From: Microtetraspora glauca
Lineage (GTDB): Bacteria > Actinomycetota > Actinomycetes > Streptosporangiales > Streptosporangiaceae
Length of the DNA: 64,000 bases
Assembly: GCA_001570385.1 (NCBI GenBank)
Contig: BBYL01000016.1
Span: 186,001-250,000 of the forward strand
Direction of reading: 5' to 3'
How positions within the stretch are numbered: the first letter of the stretch is position 1; each line of letters begins with the position of its first letter. The notes below the pieces were generated by a model. That model saw only the letters and a list, made by a program, of their open reading frames with translations, was not told where the DNA came from and did no database searches. The position numbers and the translations under genes are program-made. Positions 1-8,327 of this stretch are shown here, in pieces.

Positions 1-309
1 CTGCCCGGCGGAAGTTGCTTCGCCTGAGGGTGCCGGCCCGTGCGCCGGTGAAGATCTGGGCGTCGTCCTCTGGATCGGTGAAGTCGTCGAGGTGATCCCG
101 AAGCGCGGGGATGATTGCCGAAGGAATGGCGACTGTCCGGACACCGGCTCGTGACTTGGGCGGCCCGATGAGCAGTTCTCCCGTGTCCAGCTCGACATGC
201 TGTTGCCGAATGCTGACGGTGCCCGTGTTCAGGTCCAGGTCCATCCGCCGGAGTGCCGCGACCTCGCCCCAGCGCAGGCTCGCGAAGGTGGCTAGCAGGA
301 TCATCGGAG
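1..309 (-). pseudogene. Tyrosine integrase fragment, truncated, runs off left edge
   Basis: Read on the minus strand, this stretch is one open frame to the left edge. It encodes part of a phage-type tyrosine integrase core: ATFASLRWGEVAALRRMDLD, then a QQHVELDTGEL segment, VAIPSAIIPALR and FTGARAGTLRRSNFRRA. The same order of motifs recurs in the decayed integrase at 8682-9382. Similarity ends abruptly near position 309, where the N-terminal half should continue, so the gene is N-terminally truncated. The catalytic C-terminal half lies outside the window, so I cannot tell whether it is intact. Confidence 0.7.
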
Positions 310-520
310 TGGAGGTTCCGCCCTCGGCGTCGTGCGTGAGCGCGGTGTGCCTTGTGCCCGCAGAGACCGTGTGTGGGTGACGCATGCGGCAATTGAGCAG
401 GCATATCGTCGCGCTCTGCTTTCGAGACGCAGGCAGCCGGAGATGTCGCATTCCGAGACGGTCGAAGTAATGCGTGTCACTGTCTGGGTGCTTCGGTCAG
501 GCATGCGCGATCATGACCGG

Positions 521-1222
521 ATGGAGACTCGTTTCCTTGCTATCGCTGAGCTGGTCGAAGCCCCGTCCGCGGCGGTCGTAGTCGACGTCATGCGTGCCTT
601 CACAGTGGCTGCCTGGGTCTTCGCCCAGGGAGCGGAAAAGATCGTTCTTGCCGAGTCGCTGGACGAAGCCCTGGCGCTCAAGGCTCGCCACCCGGATTGG
701 GTGGCGCTCAAAGACGGTCCGCCGGCGACAGGGTTCGACACCGTCAACTCGCCGGGCCTGCTGCGGTCTGTCGACCTTGGCGGACGGACCGTTGTGCAGA
801 AGACCACGGCAGGGACGGTCGGCGCCCTTGCGGTCAAGGAGGCGTCGCTGGTGCTGTGCGCCAGCTTCGTGGTGGCGGAGGCAACGGCTCGGCTCTTGCG
901 GACACGCGAGTGCGGCAGCGTCACGTTCGTGGTCACCGGCGACGACGGGCGCGCCGATGAAGATCTGGCGTGCGCCCAATACATCGCCCAGCGGGCCACC
1001 GGGGCCGGGGCGGATGCATCTGAGTTCCTCCGCCGCGCCGGCGAGTCACGCGCCGCCGCCGAGTTGGCGGAGGGCGTGCGCCAAGGCGCCCACCCTGATG
1101 ACGTCGCACTCTGTCTTGAACTCGACCGATTCCCCTTTGCCATGGTGGCGGCATTGGAGGACTCGCTCATGGTCCTCCGCCCGCGCGCCGTGCCCTCGCT
1201 GACCGACGAGGTTTCGATCTGA
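521..1222 (+). CDS. ComB-like 2-phosphosulfolactate phosphatase family protein
   Basis: The 233-aa product resembles the ComB family, which dephosphorylates 2-phosphosulfolactate in coenzyme M-type sulfonate pathways. Many actinomycete members have unproven substrates. Visible motifs are VVVDVMRAFTVAAWVFAQGA near the N-terminus (the DVxRA phosphatase signature), GFDTVNSPG, and TTAGTVGAL, the equivalent of the family TTNGT loop. The frame is open from 332, but the ATG at 521 puts the conserved region at the expected distance and gives the usual family length of about 240 aa. No other sulfonate gene is nearby, so the physiological role is unknown. The integrase scar starts just upstream. Confidence 0.75.
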   Translation: METRFLAIAELVEAPSAAVVVDVMRAFTVAAWVFAQGAEKIVLAESLDEALALKARHPDWVALKDGPPATGFDTVNSPGLLRSVDLGGRTVVQKTTAGTVGALAVKEASLVLCASFVVAEATARLLRTRECGSVTFVVTGDDGRADEDLACAQYIAQRATGAGADASEFLRRAGESRAAAELAEGVRQGAHPDDVALCLELDRFPFAMVAALEDSLMVLRPRAVPSLTDEVSI

Positions 1223-1290
1223 TCGCTGGGTGAGGTCCGACTGTGCGCTTCTCCTCCTAGCGTGGAGACCGAACCGGGAGAGGTTTGGTC

Positions 1291-1470
1291 GTGGCAGGTA
1301 CCACGAGGCGCCGGGTTGATGCGGAGTTTTGGGCTGGAGCGGTGCGCATCGTCAAGGAGACCGGCAAACCCGTCTCGCGCGTCGCGCGCGGGAGCTTTCC
1401 CCCGGAGCGTGGACACCCGGTTTCACGCAGCCAGTTCGGTCACCCTAACAAGCCGATATTCGTAGACTGA
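1291..1470 (+). pseudogene. IS3-family transposase OrfA fragment
   Basis: The frame from the GTG at 1291 reads TTRRRVDAEFWAGAVRIVKE, then TGKPVSRVAR. This is the helix-turn-helix N-terminus typical of IS3/IS407-type OrfA. After about 35 residues the family similarity stops and the frame becomes unrelated sequence that ends at 1470. No OrfB or terminal inverted repeats could be recognised, so this is an insertion-sequence remnant and is not mobile. Confidence 0.6.
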
Positions 1471-1587
1471 ACCGCCCCGGCTTCGGTGGAGACCTTGATG
1501 TGCCCTGAGGTGGGTTCTCGGTCGCCGAGCGCCTTCGCCGGTTGTTGTACCAGGCGGTCCGGAGGAAGATCTCGGTCACGAGTGGTC

Positions 1588-1962
1588 TCATTCCTCGTCG
1601 AGGCCATGCAGGTAGTCCTCGAAGGTGGGGCGTCGATCCCTTCGGCGCGACAACACGATTGCGGCCACCAGTGCGGCAGGGACCATTGCGAGCCTGAGCG
1701 CCCAGCGGCCCAGTCGACGGACCGCCCTGAGCAGTTCCTTGAGCGACTGCCAAGGGTGTCTCAGGGCCATGACGGTCAATATGAAGGCCATGCCGCCGAG
1801 GCTGATCCCCGAGAAGTCGTCGGGGTCGTCTCGTTCCTTCTCCTTGGTCACGGTGCGGAACCGAAGGTGAAGGGCAGGAGCTTGATGCTGCGGACCAATG
1901 GAATCCTCCCAAGTCAGCATGGACATCAGGGTCGGAATTGAGCCGTGATCGTGAGCGTACAT
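1588..1962 (-). CDS. Small putative membrane protein
   Basis: I do not recognise this 124-aa product. It has two hydrophobic stretches, one around ISLGGMAFILTVMAL and one around LRLAMVPAALVAAIVLS, separated by a basic linker (LRAVRRLGR). The C-terminus is RRRDRRPTFEDYLHGLDEE, so it looks like a two-helix inner-membrane protein with a charged cytoplasmic tail. The start is uncertain because an internal ATG (MSMLTWED) is equally possible. It lies between IS3 debris and an att-like repeat, in a region rich in broken genes. Confidence 0.4.
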   Translation of the reverse strand: MYAHDHGSIPTLMSMLTWEDSIGPQHQAPALHLRFRTVTKEKERDDPDDFSGISLGGMAFILTVMALRHPWQSLKELLRAVRRLGRWALRLAMVPAALVAAIVLSRRRDRRPTFEDYLHGLDEE

Positions 1963-2270
1963 CAGGGAGCTTTACATGGCTCCGGACCATTGGCTCGACG
2001 GGATTCCAAGGCGCTTCGGTCGGGGCAGTTCGATACCCTGCTCGCGTTGGGACCGGTCAGAGCTCCCCTGCTGTGGGTCCACGGTTCACGGAGGGCGGGT
2101 ACGGAGCCGACTGAAGTTGGCTAGCGGCGATACGGTCACCGAGGACTGGGCCGACCCTGCGTGACTAACTGCGTGAAAACGACAGCGAACACCGCTGAAC
2201 ACTCATGGACCACGGTGGGTGATTCAAACAGGCAACGAACACGAAGCACCAGCTCGAATCGGTGTTGGCG

Positions 2271-2308
2271 TCGCCTTGTAAGCGAGGGGTCACTGGTTCG
2301 AACCCTGC
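2271..2308 (+). repeat. att-like tRNA 3'-half, copy 1
   Basis: This copy contains TTGTAAGCGAGGGGTCACTG followed by the T-arm signature GGTTCGAACCC. It corresponds to a tRNA from anticodon loop to T-arm (TGT in the anticodon position, which fits tRNA-Thr), but there is no 5' half. The same block recurs at 7422 and 8580. About 110 bp upstream, at 2161, is the motif GTGACTnnCTGnGTGAnAA that also precedes the other copies. It is best read as an attachment-site remnant left by a tRNA-specific integrase. The surrounding 1963-2380 stretch holds no other gene I can support. Confidence 0.65.
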
Positions 2309-2380
2309 GGCCGAGAAAGTTCGCAATGGACGTAGTCTGGCCACCCTCCAAAGCGATAAAGCGATCGAGGAGATCAAGAC

Positions 2381-2848
2381 GTGCTTGGCAGACGGTCCGT
2401 GAGCGAAGCAATCCACCTGCTTCAAGCCGAGTTGCAGACCGGGCAGCATGCGATTACCGATCTGAGCACGGAAGACGCATGGCTGGCATTCATCCGTTTC
2501 GGTCGGCGACGTTTCAATACGGAAAGCGACGCCGACGCCGACGGGCTTCTCTACCAATACGGCACCTACTCATTCGATGGCTCGCCAACGTTCACATTGG
2601 ACCTCACGCGGCAGTTGGAGATCAACGACAGCAACGGCGATCACGACCACTACCAGCAGGTCCACTGCGAGCTTCGGTACGGTGTCGCATCGCCACTGCT
2701 CGCCCTCGGAAGTTTCCAGTCATGGTTCTTCCACGACGCGGAGGACGACCTCGATCGGTGGGCTGAAGAACTGAGCAGCCGACCGGCGTGGACGGTCATC
2801 TGCCGACACAGACCCGTAGAGATCAGGATCTATTGGGAGCAGTTGTAG
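2381..2848 (+). CDS. Hypothetical protein, 155 aa
   Basis: I do not recognise the family. The product is acidic and soluble, with no signal peptide or membrane segment. It is rich in aromatic residues and has a D/H-rich stretch (NDSNGDHDHYQQVHCELRYG) and the C-terminus HRPVEIRIYWEQL. The start is GTG with GGAG about 9 nt upstream; an in-frame GTG 18 nt further on is possible. It is convergent with the SUKH immunity gene, with a strong hairpin between them. Small acidic proteins in this setting are often immunity or phage-cargo proteins, but that is only inference. Confidence 0.5.
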   Translation: MLGRRSVSEAIHLLQAELQTGQHAITDLSTEDAWLAFIRFGRRRFNTESDADADGLLYQYGTYSFDGSPTFTLDLTRQLEINDSNGDHDHYQQVHCELRYGVASPLLALGSFQSWFFHDAEDDLDRWAEELSSRPAWTVICRHRPVEIRIYWEQL

Positions 2849-3057
2849 CGGGAAGTCGAAGGTCCGAACTGCAATCACGAACCGCAACCTTGCGAATCCG
2901 TGAGCCACAGCCCGAGACGTACCTTGAAGGTCAACATCAACACCCGCGCTAAGGGCGGTTCAGGGTTTCTTACTGGTTCAAGAGGCTCGCCTGCCGCCTG
3001 CCGATCAGCGGCCTGGCGGGCTGCGCTCCAGGCTAGGGCGTGTTCTCGCCACCGCCC

Positions 3058-3099
3058 GCGGCCGGCGGCTGGGAGGGCCGGTACCTAACCGCCGGCCGC
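3058..3099. terminator. Hairpin between convergent genes
   Basis: GCGGCCGGCGG (3058-3068) and CCGCCGGCCGC (3089-3099) form a perfect 11-bp stem with a 20-nt loop. It lies in the 337-bp gap between two convergent genes ending at 2848 and 3186. There is no T-tract, so it would be a GC-hairpin-type bidirectional terminator. I see nothing else in this gap. Confidence 0.5.
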
Positions 3100-3185
3100 A
3101 GAGGGCACATCCCGCAGCCATCAAGATCAGTTGGAAGGAACTGCTGATGACTGGCTACGGGTGCGCGTCATCACTGCCGAAGACA

Positions 3186-3713
3186 TCAGGTAGACGAGGC
3201 CTGGTCGCGAACCTCGGTGGTAAAGGCAGTGTCGGTGGTAAGGCATTCAACGAAGGACCGAAAGTCCGAGGCGAGAGCCAACTCCGTTTCGAGTTCCGTG
3301 TCGAACCAAGTAACCGATGGTTCGGCCTGACGGCTACATATCCGATAGTCGAGCCCGATCCACCAGTGCCCATCGCCAGAGATCAGAACTACCGGTGAGG
3401 GCAGATCCCATTCCTCGATCAGATACGGAGTATCCAGCAATGACAGCGTGCGCTCGCGGCGTCCTATGCCCAACAACTCATCGAATGGGACGTGATCTGC
3501 ACTCCACGACGTTGGCTGGCTGGTGGGGAACGCGTTCCACTCAGGCGCCACCGGACCGCCGTTCTGAACTCGCAGAAGTTCAAGCATAGAAGAGGGGAGC
3601 GTCACATCCAGCACACACTCGGCATCCTTGATCATCTCGTCGGTGACAGGCAGCCGAACGCCATGGGCGCCGTCCCTCCAGAACGTTTCCTTGATGTCAT
3701 TAAATCGCGCCAT
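3186..3713 (-). CDS. SMI1/KNR4 (SUKH) family protein, immunity type
   Basis: The product of about 175 aa has the SUKH layout. An N-terminal helix precedes LPVTDEMIKDAECVLDVTLP, followed by SSMLELLRVQNGG, a loop, and then VVLISGDGHWWIGLDYR. SUKH proteins commonly neutralise nuclease or other polymorphic toxins, and many are orphan immunity genes. No cognate toxin gene is visible in the window. The start chosen is the ATG giving MARFNDIKE; an upstream start adds three residues. The gene sits within the integration scar, consistent with mobile cargo. Confidence 0.75.
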   Translation of the reverse strand: MARFNDIKETFWRDGAHGVRLPVTDEMIKDAECVLDVTLPSSMLELLRVQNGGPVAPEWNAFPTSQPTSWSADHVPFDELLGIGRRERTLSLLDTPYLIEEWDLPSPVVLISGDGHWWIGLDYRICSRQAEPSVTWFDTELETELALASDFRSFVECLTTDTAFTTEVRDQASST

Positions 3714-4139
3714 GGCCAGCATCCTACGGCTTCGCCGATGGCTTGCCGGGCACTCAGACGACCTCCCGATAGTTGCCAGGAAACAGCTCTAGGTTGTAAT
3801 AGCTCCAGTCTCGTCCAGAAGGTCGTGTGTCGCCTGCAGAAGCCGGGTTACTCGCCGCCGTACCTCCCCCGCCCCTGCTGCCTCATTGTTCGTGGCCCTC
3901 GGTCAGCGTCAATACCGTCTGATCCCGCTGGGTGTGGGGTTGCGGTGCACGACGCCGGTGGACGGACACGCGAAGACGGCGTTGACCCCCCGGCCGGGCC
4001 ACCTTCTTTCGGCAGCTATCGGGGGCAGGGGAGGAGTGGGCCGGGACCGTAGCCCCGAAATGGACGCGACGGCACGGGATGGGAAGGACGGCCCCTTCAA
4101 CCCGGAGAAGGGGAAATCGACCGCGCCGCCGCGCCCGTC
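3714..4139. other. Intergenic stretch without a supported gene
   Basis: No reading frame here resembles a protein on either strand. The one structured element is a short hairpin, CCCCTTC (4092-4098) with GAAGGGG (4107-4113), just downstream of the minus-strand gene ending at 4140. It could terminate that pair of small genes. No T-tract follows it. Confidence 0.4.
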
Positions 4140-4496
4140 TCAGGCCGGACCGTCGATCAGCGCCGCAGGACGCGGACCACAGTCCTCGGATCGGCTGATT
4201 TCGGCCAGATGGATGGACGGCTCAGGATGGCGAGCGCGGGCCAGCGGATAGTGATCAATGATCCGCTTGGCCGCCGTCTGCGGAGCGAACGCGTAGGTGA
4301 GCAAGACGCGTCCGCGTCGGCTCAGGTACGGAGCCGTCCACCAGATCACCCGTCCATCGGTACGGGCGACGAGTCCACGCCAGATCGACACGGCCACCCG
4401 ATCTTCGGCGAGCCGATACAGGTAGCTGGGGACGTTGTGTTGCGCCAGCTCCGCCGAGAGCTGTTCGGCAACCGTGTCCGCGTTCGTGGCACTCAT
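4140..4496 (-). CDS. Hypothetical protein, 118 aa
   Basis: I do not recognise the family. The N-terminal third is helical and acidic (NADTVAEQLSAELAQHNVP), followed by a possible small beta-rich domain (VAVSIWRGLVARTDGRVIWW). It overlaps the upstream small gene by an ATGA junction, so the two are translationally coupled. The pair is divergent from an XRE regulator at 4816. Similar small-gene pairs beside HTH regulators are common in actinomycetes, usually without a known function. Confidence 0.5.
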   Translation of the reverse strand: MSATNADTVAEQLSAELAQHNVPSYLYRLAEDRVAVSIWRGLVARTDGRVIWWTAPYLSRRGRVLLTYAFAPQTAAKRIIDHYPLARARHPEPSIHLAEISRSEDCGPRPAALIDGPA

Positions 4497-4702
4497 CGCT
4501 CCCGCTCCTCCTGATCACGGAGTTGCTGCGCCAGTTCCGCAACGTCATCGGCGTCGATCGTTTGACAGAGACCCTCATTAAACTCGTCATCGGTGAGGCG
4601 TCGACCATTTCGGGTAGCCCACAAACGGCCCGCAGAGCTGCGCCATATGCACCAGCCAGGAAAGGCCTCCTGAAGGTCTTCCAGAATCACGGGGATTGAC
4701 AT
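4493..4702 (-). CDS. Hypothetical protein, 69 aa
   Basis: This small soluble protein begins MSIPVILEDLQEAFPGW and has a central segment SSAGRLWATRNGRRLTDDEF. Its function is unknown. The chosen ATG at 4702 is preferred over an upstream start that would add 13 atypical residues. It is the first gene of the coupled pair with 4140-4496 and is transcribed away from the operator-like palindromes at 4751-4795, so it may share control with the divergent regulator. Confidence 0.5.
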   Translation of the reverse strand: MSIPVILEDLQEAFPGWCIWRSSAGRLWATRNGRRLTDDEFNEGLCQTIDADDVAELAQQLRDQEERER

Positions 4703-4750
4703 GGAGTGAGCATCATTCGATTTGAGTGACGAACCCACCACGTTCTAGAG

Positions 4751-4795
4751 ACGTCCAGGACGTTCCAAAGTTAAGGTGGAAAACGTCCCTGACGT
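4751..4795. promoter_or_regulatory. Twin palindromes, likely operator for the adjacent XRE regulator
   Basis: ACGTCCAGGACGT (4751-4763) is a perfect palindrome around its centre base. ACGTCCCTGACGT (4783-4795) is the same element with one mismatch per arm pair. The centres are 32 bp apart, about three helical turns, so a dimer of dimers could bind one face. The pair lies in the divergent promoter region between genes starting at 4702 (minus) and 4816 (plus). The assignment to the neighbouring HTH protein is inference. Confidence 0.5.
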
Positions 4796-4815
4796 CCTCA
4801 ACCCCCGAGGTTACC

Positions 4816-5586
4816 GTGGCCAATGTCCCCCTACGCCGCGCCATGCTCGACGCCAAGCTCAGCGAACAGGGCCTTGCAGACCGCTGTGGGGTGGACGTGA
4901 AAACGGTGGCCCGCTGGATGCAGGATGAGACCCGAATTCCACACCTTCGGCACCAATGGGCCGCCGCTGAGGCATTAGGAGTTGATTCGTCGGTGCTGTG
5001 GCCAGAAGCAATCCGCAATACGGTGAAAACCGGTCCAGACCGAGAGGTGCTGACCGTTTACCCCTACCGCTCCGCCTGCCCGAAGTCGATCTGGCGCAAC
5101 CTGATCGGCACGGCACGCAATGAGATCGTGCTCGCCGGGTACACCAATTACTTCTTGTGGCTAGAACACCCGAATCTGGCCAAGGGGCTCAAGCGCAAGG
5201 CCGAGCAGGGATGCAAGATCCGGTTACTGATCGGAGACCCGGACAGCGAGGTGACACAACGCCGCGAGGAGGTGGAGAACGTCCCGTTGACGGTCTCCAC
5301 GCGCATCCGCATCACCCTCTCGGAGATCGAGCAGCTTCGTGACGTACCCGGGATCGAGGCGCGGTTCGGTGACGAGCACATCGCCATGAGCGTCTTCCAG
5401 TTCGACTCTGAGATGTTGGCGACGCCTCATCTTGCAAAGCTCGTCGGGCACGACTCGCCGATGCTGCATCTCCGCCGGTACCAGGATGACGGTCTCTTTG
5501 ACCGGTTTGGCTACCACGCCTCAGAGTTGTGGAGCAATGGCCGCGACGTGTGGACCGCAGCCTCCAATGGGGCGAGTCCTGGGTGA
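4816..5586 (+). CDS. XRE-type regulator with phospholipase D-like C-terminal domain
   Basis: The N-terminal 60 residues form an HTH (LSEQGLADRCGVDVKTVARW). The remaining roughly 190 residues resemble the PLD-like domain found in several actinomycete HTH proteins: IVLAGYTNYFLWLEHPNLAK, then GCKIRLLIGDPDSEVTQRR. A canonical HKD motif is not obvious, so it may be a non-catalytic sensor. The frame is open from 4726, but a start at the GTG at 4816 removes the operator-like region from the coding sequence. Likely an autoregulated transcription factor carried as mobile cargo. Confidence 0.6.
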   Translation: MANVPLRRAMLDAKLSEQGLADRCGVDVKTVARWMQDETRIPHLRHQWAAAEALGVDSSVLWPEAIRNTVKTGPDREVLTVYPYRSACPKSIWRNLIGTARNEIVLAGYTNYFLWLEHPNLAKGLKRKAEQGCKIRLLIGDPDSEVTQRREEVENVPLTVSTRIRITLSEIEQLRDVPGIEARFGDEHIAMSVFQFDSEMLATPHLAKLVGHDSPMLHLRRYQDDGLFDRFGYHASELWSNGRDVWTAASNGASPG

Positions 5587-5680
5587 CTCACTGAGTGAAA
5601 ACGGCCGTGGACGGGGCCGGGCGGCGGCGCACCCGAGGCAGTACAGCGCCCGCCATACGGGTGCCCACGTGGCCGACGCA

Positions 5681-7132
5681 TCATGGTAGGGCTTTCCTCC
5701 TGCGAACATTGAGGGCGTCGTGGCCGAGGACCAGGGACTCCACACTGAGTGCCTCCCCGACTGTTCGTAACCCGTGTGGGCCGTCGAAGGCGTTGGCCCG
5801 CAGTCGGAACCGGCTCACGTCGTCGACCTTAAGAGCGCGCAGCCGCCAAGGCCGATTCGAGGAGTTCTGTTCAGTGGGTGGGTGGGCTAAAACGATGATG
5901 GCGAAGGAGTCTTGCGGCGTCTCATGACGGGTGCGTGCGGCCGTGTACTTGGCAAACCGGAGCTCACCCTCTAGAGGCCGGTCGAGATCCGGTGTTGTGA
6001 CGAGGTGTGGGCGCGTCGCCCCTGGTGTGGTGATTCCTTCGACCCATGCTTTGGTGGTCTCCGGGAGTCGCTCCGAGCTGACGATGCGACGTAGTTCATC
6101 GGTGAACCAGGGCGTTAGGTCAGGGCCACCGTTCTTGATCCAGGTCTCGACCAGGTTACGGAATGCTCTCTCGCGGCGGCTGCCTCGGCGAGCGCCCGCA
6201 GCCAGGATGTCGGCACCCGCGCCAGCGAGTGCGCCGGCGAGCAACCGCGCGGGGACCCGATCGGCGAGATGGGCGTAGCGGACCACGCGGATCCCCAGCA
6301 TCACACTGTGCAAGGTCCTCGCGGCGACCAGGACCGCACCCTCTGGTCGTGGTCGCCGTCGCTCAGGTGTGCGGCGGGTCTGTGCCTCACGGGCTGGGGT
6401 CCGCCGGTCGGCGGCCCGGCCTGCTGTTGAAAGATGCCAGGCCGGGTCAGCGGGGTACGCGGTGCCGCTGGTGGCGCGCAGCCTACCGCCCGTGCCGACG
6501 CCGATGACTATCCCCTCCGTCCCGCACTGTAGGGCGACTCCCATGCGATCGTCGGAGTCGAAACTAACGTGGGTGACGTCCTTCAACGATAGGCACAACT
6601 CGGGCGTTTCCCTTGCCTGTAGGCCACCGTCGTAGCGGCGCGGGGCGGCCAGGACGAGAGACCCGCTCAGTCGGGTGCCGACACGTTCAAGCAGTAGGGT
6701 GCGGACCTGGGTGGCGGCCAGGTCGTAATCGGTGCCGAGTTCGAGTGCAGCCTCGGCCGTCAGCGGCATGGACGACGGCCTCACCCGTCCTCGGGAGTCC
6801 CTTGTGTGAAGAGGCTTCGCAACCGGTGGCGGCAAGATCTGTTCCAGTGGCTGCCCCGCCGCCTCGGCTTGCTCGACCATCCAACTCCGCCGCTTCAGCC
6901 CGAGATCAGCCATCCAGGCGAGGGCAGCGCGGGCACGCCGCTCCCGCCCAATGGAGGTGAAGGCGGTCGCGGCATGGAACAACGGGAAGGTGTTGTTCTC
7001 CCACACATCCGCGACCTTGTGGATCGTTTGTCCGTCGTAGGCGCGTGCGTCTGCTGAAGCCTCCGCGATCCGCACGAGCGACTGATCCAGCAACGCGCCG
7101 AGGGCGCCCAGCGCCGTCCCTTTCTTGGCCAT
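5681..7132 (-). CDS. Hypothetical protein, 483 aa
   Basis: I recognise no domain. The product begins MAKKGTALGALGALLDQSLV and has an alternating helical N-terminal third. A middle segment (LLLERVGTRLSGSLVLAAPR and onward) looks beta-rich, and a basic linker with TRRTPERRRPRP lies near residue 255. It lacks a signal peptide or membrane segments. The absence of stops over 1.45 kb and actinomycete codon use support a real gene. It starts 180 bp from an att-like repeat block and ends next to another copy of the GTGACT-type motif (5583), which suggests integrated cargo. Confidence 0.55.
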   Translation of the reverse strand: MAKKGTALGALGALLDQSLVRIAEASADARAYDGQTIHKVADVWENNTFPLFHAATAFTSIGRERRARAALAWMADLGLKRRSWMVEQAEAAGQPLEQILPPPVAKPLHTRDSRGRVRPSSMPLTAEAALELGTDYDLAATQVRTLLLERVGTRLSGSLVLAAPRRYDGGLQARETPELCLSLKDVTHVSFDSDDRMGVALQCGTEGIVIGVGTGGRLRATSGTAYPADPAWHLSTAGRAADRRTPAREAQTRRTPERRRPRPEGAVLVAARTLHSVMLGIRVVRYAHLADRVPARLLAGALAGAGADILAAGARRGSRRERAFRNLVETWIKNGGPDLTPWFTDELRRIVSSERLPETTKAWVEGITTPGATRPHLVTTPDLDRPLEGELRFAKYTAARTRHETPQDSFAIIVLAHPPTEQNSSNRPWRLRALKVDDVSRFRLRANAFDGPHGLRTVGEALSVESLVLGHDALNVRRRKALP

Positions 7133-7421
7133 GTCAGCGACATATCACGGATCGATGTTCAGCATTCGTTTGTGCGAGAGCCTGGCGCAGCGTGGGGTAT
7201 GCAAATGAGAAGATCGCCGCCGAAGGCCGTGAACTGAACGCCGAGCGCCGACGACGGCATGCGGAGGGGTTCGAGTTGCTTCCCGGCTGATCGCAGGCGT
7301 CGCCGTACTGAGTGACTATCTGGGTGACAACGGCCATGGACGAACCTGGACAGCGGTAGGCCGTCATGGACTGTATATGCAGGTCAGGGCGAGTGTCCGG
7401 GCTGGTACTACCCCTTCCTGG

Positions 7422-7512
7422 GTCGCCTTACAAGCGAGGGGCCACTGGTTCGAACCCGGTACCGCCCATCAGCGTGAAGAGCCCCATCTTCCGTCAGGGG
7501 AAAGCGGGGCTC
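7422..7512 (+). repeat. att-like tRNA 3'-half, copy 2, with decayed terminator
   Basis: CTTACAAGCGAGGGGCCACT, then GGTTCGAACCC and GGTACCGCCCATCA, match the anticodon-loop to acceptor part of a tRNA. GAGCCCC (7479-7485) pairs with GGGGCTC (7506-7512), the position expected for the former tRNA terminator. The motif GTGACTATCTGGGTGACAA precedes it at 7312, and a conserved block GTGCCATTAACGTGCCA follows at 7513. The whole 7.31-7.53 kb segment is an imperfect copy of 8.47-8.70 kb, so it is an attachment-site duplicate. Confidence 0.65.
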
Positions 7513-7627
7513 GTGCCATTAACGTGCCACTGGCCTTGACTCTCGACTTCCGGGCATCGGTGATCAGTCCGAAATCTCGGAACCGTGGGAGGGGTGGTTC
7601 ACCTTGGTTGCTTGTGGGGGCGGCGGC

Positions 7628-7957
7628 TCAGGCGACCTTGACGGAATGAGAGCCGACGCTGATCGTCACCTGAAGGTGTCCTCCCAGGGCGTTCGCATAG
7701 GCGCGAAGGGTTTCTATTTCCATAACCTCAGGATCGCCGTTCTCGATTTGGGAGACACGGGATTGCGAAATGCCCAGGGCAGCGGCAATATCGGCCTGAG
7801 TCTTCCCTAGTGCCTTACGCAGTTCCTTCAGGTGATGTCCGGCTACGTGCGCATCCTGCTCAGCGTCGGCTGCGGCCTGCCGGGCAGGATCGGCCAGCTC
7901 CGGATGGCGGCGGTGCGCCTCCGCCTTGACTTCGCGCCAGCTACGAGCAGGGCTCAT
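7628..7957 (-). CDS. higA: XRE-family antitoxin, HigA type
   Basis: This 109-aa protein has a C-terminal HTH_3 domain (KTQADIAAALGISQSRVSQI) followed by ENGDPEVMEIETLRAYANAL, typical of HigA/MqsA-like antitoxins that neutralise the toxin and repress the operon. Its ATG lies inside the toxin frame (17-bp overlap), so the order is toxin then antitoxin, the HigBA arrangement. It sits between two att-like repeats, consistent with a module that stabilised a mobile element. It appears intact. Confidence 0.8.
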   Translation of the reverse strand: MSPARSWREVKAEAHRRHPELADPARQAAADAEQDAHVAGHHLKELRKALGKTQADIAAALGISQSRVSQIENGDPEVMEIETLRAYANALGGHLQVTISVGSHSVKVA

Positions 7958-8327
7958 CTCGGTCTTCCTTCGCCTTGTCTGCGCAGTATTGGGCGTAGCG
8001 TTGCTTGGCCAGAGGGATTGCCTCGTGGTACCAGCGCGACCATCGTCCCGCCTTGTCTCCGGCTACCAGAAGGATGGCTTCCCTCTCCGGGTCGAAAACG
8101 AACACGATCCGGATCTCTGAGCGGCCTCGGGAGCCGGGGCGCAACTCCTTCAAATTGTTCAGGTCGTCGTCTTCCAAGGTGTCCACGAGCGGACGGCCCA
8201 AAGCTGGACCGACCTCGGCCAGCCGGTCGATGGCCCGTTCGACCAAGGTTGCGGTGTGAGGGTCGGTCTCGCAGAGCTTGAGGAACGTCCTCAACCGGTT
8301 CGAGCAGTACGACGTTCCAGGCCTCAC
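7941..8327 (-). CDS. higB: RelE/HigB-like toxin with out-of-frame N-terminus
   Basis: Residues from FLKLCETDPHT onward match the Gp49/HigB-like RNase toxin family, including RPLVDTLEDDDLNNLKELRP, SEIRIVFVFDP and GDKAGRWSRWY. The first 14 residues (RPGTSYCSNRLRT) do not fit. The family N-terminus, WNVVLLEPVED, is present in the next frame over the same bases. Two compensating one-base changes, one near the GTG start and an extra G near 8286, would explain this. The mRNA interferase activity may therefore be reduced or lost. It overlaps the antitoxin downstream. Confidence 0.7.
   Translation of the reverse strand: MRPGTSYCSNRLRTFLKLCETDPHTATLVERAIDRLAEVGPALGRPLVDTLEDDDLNNLKELRPGSRGRSEIRIVFVFDPEREAILLVAGDKAGRWSRWYHEAIPLAKQRYAQYCADKAKEDRDEPCS

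Noticed and set aside
1480..1580. Possible IS3 OrfB end on the minus strand (AWYNNRRRRSATENPP)
   Set aside because: The WYNxRRRHS-like similarity is very short and degenerate, and the surrounding frame is not transposase-like.
7134..7367. 77-codon minus-strand frame between the orphan gene and att copy 2
   Set aside because: It overlaps the integration motif and has no RBS or protein-like pattern.
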